A stretch of 20,691 nucleotides of DNA, from positions 1-20,691 of the forward strand of contig CAJMEU010000035.1 in assembly GCA_905212515.1 (NCBI GenBank), written 5' to 3'. Made by a program: the position numbers and the translations under genes. This DNA comes from an uncultured Oscillospiraceae bacterium. Lineage in GTDB: Bacteria > Bacillota > Clostridia > Oscillospirales > Ruminococcaceae. This document shows, piece after piece, positions 8,801-16,146 of this stretch (position 1 is the first letter of the stretch; each line of letters opens with the position of its first letter). The notes under the pieces were generated by a model. It did not search any database. It saw only the letters and a list, made by a program, of their open reading frames with translations, and was not told the DNA's origin.

Positions 8801-9817
8801 ATGAAACATGCACTCATCACCGGCATCACCGGGCAGGACGGCAGCTATCTGGCCGAACTGCTGCTGGAAAAAGGCTATGAAGTTTGGGGCATCATGCGCC
8901 GCAAGGCCGTGATCGACTATGGCAACGTAGAGCATATCAAAGACAAGCTGCACCTGGTGTACGGCGATATGACAGACCTGTCCAGCCTGATCATGGCCAT
9001 GCAAAAAAGCGGGGCCGACGAGGTGTACAACCTGGCGGCCCAGAGCTTCGTGGCCACCAGCTGGGACACGCCCGTGGGCACGGCCGAGATCGACGGCCTG
9101 GGCGTGACCAACATGCTGGAGGCCATCCGCTTGGTGAAGCCCGAGGCGCGGTTCTACCAGGCCTCCACCAGCGAGATGTTCGGCAAGGTGCAGGAGATCC
9201 CCCAGAAGGAGACCACCCCCCTGTACCCCCGCAGCCCCTACGGCTGCGCCAAGGTGTATGGCCATTATCTGACCAAAAACTACCGCGAGAGCTACGGCAT
9301 GTACGCCTGCAGCGGCATTTTGTTCAACCATGAGTCCGAGCGCAGAGGCCTGGAATTCGTCACCCGCAAGATCACCGACGCCGCGGCCCGCATCGCCGCC
9401 GGCAAGCAGGAAGTGCTGGAACTGGGCAACATGGACGCCAAGCGCGACTGGGGCCACAGCAAGGACTACGTGCGCGCCATGTGGCTGATGCTGCAGCAGG
9501 ATGAGGCGGACGATTACGTGGTGGCCAGCGGCGAGACCCGCAGCGTGCGCGATTTTGTGAACGCTGCCTTTAAAGCGCTGGGACTGGAGCTGGAGTGGCA
9601 CGGTACGGGCGTGGACGAATACGTCGTCAACAAGGCGAACGGCAAAACGGTGGTCAAGGTGAATCCCCAGTTCTTCCGCCCCGCCGAGGTGGAGCTGCTG
9701 CTGGGCGACCCCACCAAGGCCGAGACGAAATTGGGCTGGAAGCGGGAGATCAGCTTTGACGAGCTGGTGGCCCGCATGGTGCAGGCCGACGCGGCGCGCG
9801 TGGCCGCCGAGGGCTGA
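8801..9817 (+). CDS. gmd: GDP-mannose 4,6-dehydratase
   Basis: Converts GDP-D-mannose to GDP-4-keto-6-deoxy-D-mannose. The 338-residue protein is an extended short-chain dehydrogenase/reductase with the GMD form of the nucleotide-binding motif, GITGQDGSYL (from residue 8). The catalytic set is readable: T123 and E125 in STSEMFG, and Y147 with K151 in YGCAK. FNHESERRG and the NMDAKRDWGHSKDYV segment are GMD hallmarks that distinguish it from dTDP- or UDP-sugar dehydratases. The ATG at 8801 follows GAAGGAGAG. The stop TGA at 9815 is directly followed by the ATG of rmd. Length is normal for the family. Confidence 0.97.
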   Translation: MKHALITGITGQDGSYLAELLLEKGYEVWGIMRRKAVIDYGNVEHIKDKLHLVYGDMTDLSSLIMAMQKSGADEVYNLAAQSFVATSWDTPVGTAEIDGLGVTNMLEAIRLVKPEARFYQASTSEMFGKVQEIPQKETTPLYPRSPYGCAKVYGHYLTKNYRESYGMYACSGILFNHESERRGLEFVTRKITDAAARIAAGKQEVLELGNMDAKRDWGHSKDYVRAMWLMLQQDEADDYVVASGETRSVRDFVNAAFKALGLELEWHGTGVDEYVVNKANGKTVVKVNPQFFRPAEVELLLGDPTKAETKLGWKREISFDELVARMVQADAARVAAEG

Positions 9818-10831
9818 ATGGCCTGGCCGAAACTGCCGGACGGCACGCCCGCAGGCCACGGCCCGGCCCTGCCCAGGCGGGAGGGCGCGGGAAAAACGGC
9901 TCTCATCGTGGGCGCGGCCGGCTTTGTGGGCGGGTATCTGGCGCGGGAGCTGGCCGGCAACGGCTGGCACGTGCACGGCACGCATCTGCCCAGTGAGGCC
10001 GTTTTCGGCCCGCTGGAAGCCCATGTGCTGGATATTCTGGACAGAGAGGCGTGTGCGGCGCTGCTGGGCGCGGTAAAGCCCGACGCGGTGTTTCATCTGG
10101 CGGCCCAAAGCAGCGTGGCCCTGTCCTGGAAGAACCCGGGCCTGACCATTGACGTAAATATCAAAGGTGCGGTGAACGTGCTGGAGGCGGTGCGGGCGGC
10201 GGGCCTTGAAAAAAGCTGCCGGGTGCTGCTGATCGGCTCGGCCGAAGAGTACGGCGCCCCCCTGCCGGACGAGGTGCCGGTGCGGGAGGACAACCCCCTG
10301 CGGCCTTCCAACCTGTACGCCATCACCAAGCGCGCCCAAAACGAGATCGGCATGCTGTACGCCCGCGCCTACGGCGTGGACGTGGTGGCCACCCGCTCGT
10401 TCAACCATTTTGGCCCCGGGCAGGCGCCCATCTTTGTGATGGCCGATTTTGCGAAACAGCTGGCCGAAGCGGAAAAAGGCCTGCGGGAACCGGTGCTGCG
10501 CACGGGCAATCTGGCCGCCAGGCGGGATTTTACCGACGTGCGGGATGTGGTGCGGGCTTACCGCCTGCTGGTCCTGTACGGCCGGGCGGGCGAGACGTAC
10601 AACGTGGGCAGCGGCCGCGCCGTGGCCATCGAGGAACTGCTGCGCCGTCTGCTGGCGCTGACGGAAACGCCCGTCACCTGGGAGGTGGACCCGGCGCGTC
10701 TGCGGCCGGTGGACGTGCCTGAAGTGCGGGCCGACATCACGAAGCTGCAGGCTGTCACCGGCTGGCGGCCGGAGATCGACATCGACACCACCCTGGCCGA
10801 CACGCTGGCCTACTGGCGCGGGCAGGCGTGA
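9818..10831 (+). CDS. rmd: GDP-4-dehydro-6-deoxy-D-mannose reductase (GDP-D-rhamnose synthase)
   Basis: Reduces the Gmd product to GDP-D-rhamnose. The 337-residue SDR protein has a glycine-rich GAAGFVG motif at residues 32-38, an IGSAEEYG segment and the catalytic Y167-x3-K171 in NLYAITKRAQ. The C-terminal pattern (ARRDFTDVRDVVRAY, YNVGSG, DPARLRPVDVPE, ITKLQAVTGWRPEI) fits RMD. It lacks the features of GDP-L-fucose synthase, the other enzyme using this intermediate. The ATG directly abuts the gmd stop (TGAATG), so translation is likely coupled. About 25 proline- and glycine-rich residues precede the first beta-strand, longer than usual, and I see no better internal start. Calling the product D-rhamnose rather than 6-deoxy-D-talose is an inference from family resemblance. 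Confidence 0.88.
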   Translation: MAWPKLPDGTPAGHGPALPRREGAGKTALIVGAAGFVGGYLARELAGNGWHVHGTHLPSEAVFGPLEAHVLDILDREACAALLGAVKPDAVFHLAAQSSVALSWKNPGLTIDVNIKGAVNVLEAVRAAGLEKSCRVLLIGSAEEYGAPLPDEVPVREDNPLRPSNLYAITKRAQNEIGMLYARAYGVDVVATRSFNHFGPGQAPIFVMADFAKQLAEAEKGLREPVLRTGNLAARRDFTDVRDVVRAYRLLVLYGRAGETYNVGSGRAVAIEELLRRLLALTETPVTWEVDPARLRPVDVPEVRADITKLQAVTGWRPEIDIDTTLADTLAYWRGQA

Positions 10832-10850
10832 TGCCCTGCAAAAAAGGAAC

Positions 10851-10884
10851 AGGGGCGCGTTGCGCCCCTTATGATTTTATTTTG
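10851..10884 (+). terminator. Weak terminator or attenuator hairpin after rmd
   Basis: AGGGGCGC (10851-10858) pairs perfectly with GCGCCCCT (10862-10869) around a GTT loop. The tail TATGATTTTATTTT is T-rich but interrupted. It could reduce transcription into the two downstream genes rather than stop it, since no promoter was found before 10917. CCCTTATGAT overlaps its right arm, as in the manC-gmd spacer. Confidence 0.45.
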
Positions 10885-10916
10885 AGCGCGGCTTATAAAA
10901 GGAGAACGAGAATAAG

Positions 10917-13160
10917 ATGCAAACTGCCTATCTGACCGTGCTGGTGCGCGCGGAGCTGGAAGAGTTCGCGCCGGCCATGGCCGATTTTGCCGCGGCCAAG
11001 GGAAACCTTGCCGTGTGCCTGCTGGACGCCCGCGGGGATGAGACCATGCCTGCGGGCTGCATTGCCCTGACGCCCCAAAGCCTGCTGGGCGGGGCGTACA
11101 AACACCAGGCTTTTCTGCTGGACATCGGGGGCTTTTCCGTGCTGTGCCGCCTGGCCGGCGTGCAACGGCTGCTGCAAAGCGCACCCTGCGCCTGTGTGGT
11201 CCAGCCCCAGTGGCTGTCCTATGTGGCGGGCCGGCCCGAGACGCTGGAGCTGCAGCCCTCCACCCTGGCGCTGTGGCGCGACTGGGAGGATGAAGTGCCC
11301 ATCATCTTTGTGCTGGGCACCAGCGGCAGCGCGGACGAGCGCTGCCTGGCCTTCTGCGCCGGCGAGAGCATGGACAAGTACCTGGCCTGGGCTCGCAGGA
11401 AGATCGAGTATATCGAGCATAAGATGAACGCCCTCAACCAAAGCAGGGACCACTTCCCCTTTATAGAGAACCAGTGGGCATTTTTAGCTTCCTGGACGGC
11501 CTATGCAGGCGAGCTGGGCTGCGCCTCCGCCACGCTGCCCTGGCCCGCGCCCCGGCAGCCCAAGCGGGAGGAGGAAAAAAAGAAACCTGCCCCGCCCCGC
11601 TATGAAAACGACTATTTCGACAACGGCGTCAAGATCCTGCCGCTGCTGCGGGACTTTTACGCCCGCGACTACCGCCTGCGGGAAAACTGCAAGGGCGACC
11701 CCTTTGCCCACGCGGCGCTGTTTCTGGACCACAGCGCCGTCACCGGCGATGTGCACCCCGTGCCCTTGACGGTGCCTATGATGGCTTTGTATCAGACGCG
11801 CGCGGACCTGCCCCGCACCTTTGTCCGGCTGGACGGGGACTGGCGCATGCCTTTTGTCAAATGGTATCTGGACCATGCGCAGCAGGAGTGCAAGCTGCCC
11901 GACGCCTATCTGGACACCGTGCGCGCCGCCTATGAGCCTTATCAGGCCGCGCTGCAGGCCAACGCAGGCGACCGCCGCCCCTGGGGCGAGAGGCTGGCCA
12001 CACGGCTGAAGATCATCCTGGGCGGGGATGCGGCGCCCGCCGCGCCTGTGTACGATTACCCCAAGGGTGTGAACCTGTGCGGTTTCGTGAAGGGCGAGTT
12101 CGGCCTGGGCGAGGCCACGCGCATTCTGGCGGACATTCTGCAGGCCAGCGGCATCCCTTTCACCATCGTGGATTTCCAGGGCCCGCTGGAGCAAAGCTTT
12201 GCCGACGCCACCTGGGACGCGCGTATTGAAAACAAATTCATCTACAACACCAACCTGATCCTCACCAATGCCGACGGCCTGCCCAACTTCGTGGAGGGCG
12301 TGGACAAAATGGCCCTGGAGGGCCGGTACAACATCGGCTTCTGGTATTGGGAGCTGCCCGAGTTCCCGGACAAAATGGCCGAGAGCTTCCAGTATGTGGA
12401 CGAGGTGTGGACGGCCAGCGAGTTCACCGTGGAATCCTTTGAGAAAAAAAGCGGCGGCAAGCCGGTGAAATGCATCCCCTGTTCCATCCGGGCCGAGGCG
12501 GACGAGAGCCTGTCCCGCAGGGATTTCGGCATCCCCGAGGACCGGTTCGTCTTTTTGCAGATGTACGACGTCCGCTCCTCCCAGGCGCGCAAAAACCCCA
12601 AAGCCGCTGTGGACGCCTTCCTGGAGGCCTTCGGTGACCGCACGGACGTGCTGCTGGTGCTGAAGCTGAACCTGCCCGAGTACAGCAGGGAGGCCGACGG
12701 CGTGCTGGCCCTGGCCAGGGCGCATCAAAACATCATGACGCTGGTAGGCAACTACCCCAAGGCCAAGATCAACGCCCTGTGCCGGTGCTGCGACGCCTAT
12801 GTCAGCCTGCACCGCAGCGAGGGCTTCGGCCTGGGTCCGGCCGAGGCCATGTACTGGGGCCGTCCGGCCGTGCTGACCAACTGGAGCGGCAATACCGTGT
12901 ACATGCGGCCGGACAATTGCTGCCCTGTCGAGGCCAGGGTGATCGAGATCGAAAAGGCCTGGGGCCCCTACGAGAAGGGCTGGCACTGGGCCGACCCGGA
13001 TGTACACGACGCGGCTCGCTGGATGAAAAAACTGGTGGACGAGCCGGAATTTTACCAAAAGCTGTCCGCCGGCGCGTATCGAACCATCCGGGAGGAATTC
13101 TCACCGGAGGCCATTGGCAAGCTGCTGAAAAAACGCCTGGAAGAACTGGGCCAGCTGTAA
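10917..13160 (+). CDS. Two-part glycosyltransferase: unknown N-terminal region plus GT4 domain
   Basis: The protein has 747 residues. From about residue 385 (VNLCGFVKGEFGLGEATR) to the end it is a GT-B fold GT4-like enzyme. It has the FWYWELPEFPD segment seen in mannosyl- and rhamnosyltransferases of polysaccharide loci, then VDEVWTASEF, and the donor-binding E-x7-E in EGFGLGPAE (E635, E643) followed by MYWGRPAVLTNWSGN. Residues 1-380 match no family I recognise. They include a K/E/P-rich linker around residues 214-226 (PKREEEKKKPAPP) that may separate two subdomains. AAAAGGAG lies 12 bases before the ATG. It sits between rmd and the phosphohexomutase, so it is the best candidate in the window for a D-rhamnosyl- or mannosyltransferase; this is inferred from context. 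Confidence 0.82.
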   Translation: MQTAYLTVLVRAELEEFAPAMADFAAAKGNLAVCLLDARGDETMPAGCIALTPQSLLGGAYKHQAFLLDIGGFSVLCRLAGVQRLLQSAPCACVVQPQWLSYVAGRPETLELQPSTLALWRDWEDEVPIIFVLGTSGSADERCLAFCAGESMDKYLAWARRKIEYIEHKMNALNQSRDHFPFIENQWAFLASWTAYAGELGCASATLPWPAPRQPKREEEKKKPAPPRYENDYFDNGVKILPLLRDFYARDYRLRENCKGDPFAHAALFLDHSAVTGDVHPVPLTVPMMALYQTRADLPRTFVRLDGDWRMPFVKWYLDHAQQECKLPDAYLDTVRAAYEPYQAALQANAGDRRPWGERLATRLKIILGGDAAPAAPVYDYPKGVNLCGFVKGEFGLGEATRILADILQASGIPFTIVDFQGPLEQSFADATWDARIENKFIYNTNLILTNADGLPNFVEGVDKMALEGRYNIGFWYWELPEFPDKMAESFQYVDEVWTASEFTVESFEKKSGGKPVKCIPCSIRAEADESLSRRDFGIPEDRFVFLQMYDVRSSQARKNPKAAVDAFLEAFGDRTDVLLVLKLNLPEYSREADGVLALARAHQNIMTLVGNYPKAKINALCRCCDAYVSLHRSEGFGLGPAEAMYWGRPAVLTNWSGNTVYMRPDNCCPVEARVIEIEKAWGPYEKGWHWADPDVHDAARWMKKLVDEPEFYQKLSAGAYRTIREEFSPEAIGKLLKKRLEELGQL

Positions 13161-13206
13161 AAGGCCCGCCCTGCCCAAATTTGAAATCCAAGGGAAGGAA
13201 CCTTTC

Positions 13207-14877
13207 ATGACTGCACAAGAACGTTACGAAAGCTGGCGCGCCCAGCCGGGCCTCGCACAGGATGTGGCCGAGGAGCTGGCCGCCATCGCCAACGACGCCG
13301 AGGCCATCGAGGACCGCTTCTACCGCGACCTCGCCTTCGGCACCGGCGGGCTGCGGGGCGTGCTGGGCGCCGGCACCAACCGCATGAATGTGTACACCGT
13401 GGCCAAGGCCACCCGGGGCCTGGCCGCTTATCTGCTGGCGCAGTTCCCCGCGCCGGCCTGTGCCATCGCCTATGACAGCCGCCGCAAATCGGCCTTGTTC
13501 GCCCAAACGGCGGCGGCCGTGCTGGCGGCGGCGTGCGTGCGGGTGCACCTGTACGCCGAATTGATGCCCACCCCCATGCTGTCCTTCGCGGTGCGCCACT
13601 TGGGCTGCGCGGCGGGCGTGGTCATCACGGCCAGCCACAACCCTGCCAAGTACAACGGCTACAAGGTGTATGGCGCCGACGGCTGCCAGATCACCCTGGA
13701 GGCCGCCGAGGCCGTGCAGGGCTGCATCCGCCGGCAGCCGGATTTCTCCGGCCCCCTGCCGGATTTCGCGGCCCTCTCGGCCGCGGGGAAGATCTCCTTC
13801 ATCACCCAGGACACGCTGGATGCCTACTATGCCGCCGTGCTGGCCGAGAGCGTGGAAGCGCCGGCCGTGCCGCTGCACGTGGTGTACTCGCCCCTCAACG
13901 GCACGGGCAACAAGCCGGTGCGCCATGTGCTGGCCGCCCTGGGCAACATCCAGGTGACGGTGGTGCCCGAGCAGGAGCAGCCGGACGGCGATTTCCCCAC
14001 CTGCCCCTATCCAAACCCGGAGATCGCGGAGGCCATGGCCCTGGCCGCGGCCCTGTGCCGGGAAAAACAGGCCGATTTCTGCCTGGCCACCGACCCGGAC
14101 TGCGACCGCGTGGGCGCGGCCGTGCCGGATAAGGACGGCCGCATGCAGCTGATCAGCGGCAACGAGATGGGCGTGATGCTGTTCGATTACATTTGCCAAA
14201 GCCGTCTGGCCGCCGGCGCCATGCCGGAAAATCCCGTGGCGGTGAAGACCATCGTCACCACCGAGATGGCCGCCGCCGTGGCGCAGTGCTACGGCGTGGA
14301 GCTGCGCAACGTACTCACGGGCTTCAAATTTATCGGTGAGCAGATCGGCCGCCTGGAGGCCGAAGGCCATCCGGAGCGGTTCATCTTCGGCTTCGAAGAG
14401 AGCTATGGCTATCTTTCCGGCGGCTACGTGCGGGACAAGGACGGCGTGAACGCGGCCATGCTCATCTGCGAGATGGCCGCCCATTACAAGGCCCAGGGCA
14501 AAACGCTGCTGGACGTGCGGGAGGAACTTAGCGCCAAGTACGGCTATTTCCGGTCGTCCCTGCTCAGCTTTGCTTTCGAGGGCCCCACGGGCATGGACGC
14601 CATGAACGGCATCCTGGACAAAGTGCGGGCCAGCCACGCGCAGTTCGCCGGCCGCGGGGTGCGGGCCATGACGGACTATCTGCAGGACGACACCGGCCTG
14701 CCCAAAAGCAATGTGCTCAGCTTGTCCCTGGACGGCGGCTGCCACGCGGTGGTGCGCCCCTCGGGCACCGAGCCCAAGCTGAAGATCTACCTGACGGCCT
14801 GCGCCGGCACCGCGGACGCCTCCATGGCCGCGGTCGACGCCATGGCCCGGGCCTGCCGCGTGTTCGTCGAGGGCTGA
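13207..14877 (+). CDS. Phosphohexomutase (phosphomannomutase/phosphoglucomutase)
   Basis: Interconverts hexose-6-phosphate and hexose-1-phosphate. Here it most likely makes mannose-1-phosphate for ManC, although the 556-residue length is that of the PgcA/PGM2-type phosphoglucomutases of Firmicutes, which can use glucose. All four active-site loops are present: the phosphoserine loop TASHNP (S143), the metal loop DPDCDR (D296, D298, D300), the sugar-specificity loop GFEESYGY (from G395) and the phosphate loop RPSGTEPK (from R517). FGTGGLRG near the N-terminus is also typical. The ATG follows AGGGAAGGAAC. It is the last gene of the operon and is followed by a bidirectional terminator. Man-6-phosphate versus glucose-6-phosphate preference cannot be settled from motifs. 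Confidence 0.92.
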   Translation: MTAQERYESWRAQPGLAQDVAEELAAIANDAEAIEDRFYRDLAFGTGGLRGVLGAGTNRMNVYTVAKATRGLAAYLLAQFPAPACAIAYDSRRKSALFAQTAAAVLAAACVRVHLYAELMPTPMLSFAVRHLGCAAGVVITASHNPAKYNGYKVYGADGCQITLEAAEAVQGCIRRQPDFSGPLPDFAALSAAGKISFITQDTLDAYYAAVLAESVEAPAVPLHVVYSPLNGTGNKPVRHVLAALGNIQVTVVPEQEQPDGDFPTCPYPNPEIAEAMALAAALCREKQADFCLATDPDCDRVGAAVPDKDGRMQLISGNEMGVMLFDYICQSRLAAGAMPENPVAVKTIVTTEMAAAVAQCYGVELRNVLTGFKFIGEQIGRLEAEGHPERFIFGFEESYGYLSGGYVRDKDGVNAAMLICEMAAHYKAQGKTLLDVREELSAKYGYFRSSLLSFAFEGPTGMDAMNGILDKVRASHAQFAGRGVRAMTDYLQDDTGLPKSNVLSLSLDGGCHAVVRPSGTEPKLKIYLTACAGTADASMAAVDAMARACRVFVEG

Positions 14878-14887
14878 CCGGGCAATA

Positions 14888-14932
14888 TAAAAAGCGGGTT
14901 TGCGCCAACGCGCCAAACCCGCCTTTTGCTTT
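14888..14932. terminator. Bidirectional intrinsic terminator between convergent units
   Basis: GCGGGTTTG (14894-14902) pairs with CAAACCCGC (14914-14922). The inner CGC/GCG can extend the stem with one bulged base. TTTTGCTTT follows on the plus strand and TTTTTATAT on the minus strand. It can end both the manC operon and the interrupted GT2 gene on the opposite strand, whose last codon is at 14935. Confidence 0.85.
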
Positions 14933-14934
14933 AT

Positions 14935-16032
14935 CTACCCCTGTTCCGCCAGCCGGGCCTTCAGGGCCTCGTTCTCCGCGCACACGGCCTTCCAGTTGCG
15001 GTCGGCGGCCAAAAACAATTCGTCCCGGCGGCCGGTCTCCGCCCGCCAGCTCTCCAGCAGTTCGCCCACGGCCAGGGCCGCGTCCACGCGGCCGGCGCCC
15101 GTCAGCTCCATCAACTTTTTCAGCACCGGGTCGTCCGGGCACAGGCCCTCCCGCAGGGAATAGGCCGCGGCCCGGCGCCAGGCCCGCAGCAAAGCGGGCC
15201 GCTCTTCGGGCAAAATATCCGGCGAGGAGAAGATCAGCGGCAGGAAATGGGCGGCCACGTTTTCCAGGTTCAGGCGCAGCACCGCCGGCTGGCCGGCGTA
15301 GAGGGTGAACAGATGGTCGTACCCCACGGCGCGGGACAGCACATACCGGGCGTTGGGCGTGCGGGACAGCGAGTCCCCCCGGGCGCTGAAGCGATAGACA
15401 AGCGCGTCCGTGTAAAACATAGTGCGGCAGCACAGAAGATATTTGGCAAAAAATACCGAGTCCTCCATCAGCGTGTCCGTGGGAAAGGTGACGGCATTTG
15501 CCAGATTCAGTTCCATTCGGTATAATTTTCACCAGAAGCTCCCCTGCACCGCCGCGGCGGCCTCCAATTCCTCCGGCAGGCGATACAGCCGGTCCGGCTG
15601 GCCGGCGGGGCCGCAGCTGGGGTGGCGGTCGCCCAGCGGCGCGCCGTCTGCGTCCACGTCCTGGAAATAGCCGCTTACCAAATCCGCGCCCGTGCGTTCG
15701 GCCGCGTCCACCAGCGCCCGGCAGGCGTCGGGGGCAAAGGCGTCGTCGTTGTCCAAAAACATCACGTAGGGCGTGTCCACCCAGCCCAGGGCCAGGTTGC
15801 GGGGCGCCGCGGCCGAGCCGGAGTTCTCCGCCGTCTGTAACACGGTGATGTTGGGGTATTGCCGGGCCCAGCCCTGTATCAGCGAAAAGCTGCCGTCGGT
15901 GGACTGGTCGTCCACCAGCAGCCAGCGCAGGTTTTCAAAGCCCAGCGTCTGGCTTTGCAGCGAGGCCAGGGCCCTGCCCAGCAGGCCCTCGGCATTGTAT
16001 ACGGGCGTGATGATCGTCAGTTTTGGTGCCAT
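14935..16032 (-). pseudogene. GT2 glycosyltransferase interrupted by an in-frame TGA
   Basis: The ATG at 16032 follows GGGAGGG by 7 bases. The frame reads 167 residues to a TGA at 15531-15529, then stays open in the same frame for 197 codons to the end. Before the stop: LTIITPVYNAEG, VDDQSTDGS (D41, D42), AAAPRNLAL and the metal motif DNDD (94-97). After the stop: KLYRMELNL, then FPTDTLMEDSVFFAKYLL with the expected catalytic acidic pair (codons 190-191), VYRFSARGDSLSR and a C-terminal coiled-coil tail. GSFW-stop-KLYR replaces what is normally a W-G-K-L-Y/F-R type junction, so GGA-to-TGA is a plausible single change. The truncated product lacks the catalytic pair and should be inactive. Re-initiation at the ATG at 15516 is possible but weakly supported. 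Codons next to the stop (AAA TTA TAC) are AT-rich for this gene. Confidence 0.85.
15498..15526 (+). promoter_or_regulatory. Consensus-like promoter antisense to the interrupted GT2 gene
   Basis: TTGCCA (15498-15503), a 17-base spacer and a perfect TATAAT (15521-15526) lie on the plus strand inside the minus-strand GT2 gene. The complement of its TGA stop falls three to five bases after the -10 box. A transcript would run antisense through the N-terminal half of that gene towards the operon starting at 16147. It matches sigma-A consensus closely, but there is no evidence of use. Confidence 0.4.
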
Positions 16033-16090
16033 GGGAACACCCTCCCTTTCTGGAAACATGCCGGGCGCGTGCCGGGCAGTGATCCGCTAC

Positions 16091-16099
16091 TGTTATTAT
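16091..16099 (+). promoter_or_regulatory. Extended -10 promoter for the 16147-19451 operon
   Basis: TGTTATTAT on the plus strand fits the extended -10 pattern TGnTATnAT-like, with TATTAT at 16094-16099. No -35 box is evident. It lies 48 bases before the first gene and overlaps the -10 box of the opposing promoter. Confidence 0.5.
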
Positions 16100-16123
16100 A
16101 AGGCGGCCGCGGCTGTTTGTAAA
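16095..16123 (-). promoter_or_regulatory. Sigma-A promoter for the minus-strand GT2 gene
   Basis: Read on the minus strand: TTTACA (16123-16118), a 17-base spacer and TATAAT (16100-16095), followed by the GT2 start at 16032. The hexamers and spacing are close to consensus, so the interrupted gene is probably still transcribed. Confidence 0.72.
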
Positions 16124-16131
16124 CCGCGGCC
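16105..16131. repeat. Perfect 8-bp inverted repeat in the divergent promoter region
   Basis: GGCCGCGG (16105-16112) and CCGCGGCC (16124-16131) flank an 11-base loop that contains the -35 box of the minus-strand promoter. It could be an operator acting on both promoters. Alternatively it may form a hairpin at the very 5' end of the plus-strand leader, just before the GAGGTGA ribosome binding site. Confidence 0.6.
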
Positions 16132-16146
16132 CCGTGAGGTGACGAT

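Noticed and set aside
8438..10408. A 656-codon minus-strand open frame opposite manC, gmd and rmd
   Set aside because: Its translation is rich in His, Gln, Ala and Gly with no family motifs. It is the antisense shadow of three well-identified GC-rich genes.
10882..10900. Promoter (TTGAGC and TATAAA) before the 747-residue glycosyltransferase
   Set aside because: The two elements are only about 6 bases apart, too close for sigma-A RNA polymerase.
12802..14916. A 704-codon minus-strand open frame opposite the phosphohexomutase, and a 524-codon one at 11484-13058
   Set aside because: Same low-complexity antisense character; the plus-strand genes carry complete catalytic motifs.
15529..15531. 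Alternative genetic code in which TGA encodes an amino acid
   Set aside because: gmd, rmd, the phosphohexomutase and other intact genes end at TGA, and two of the three internal stops are TAA.
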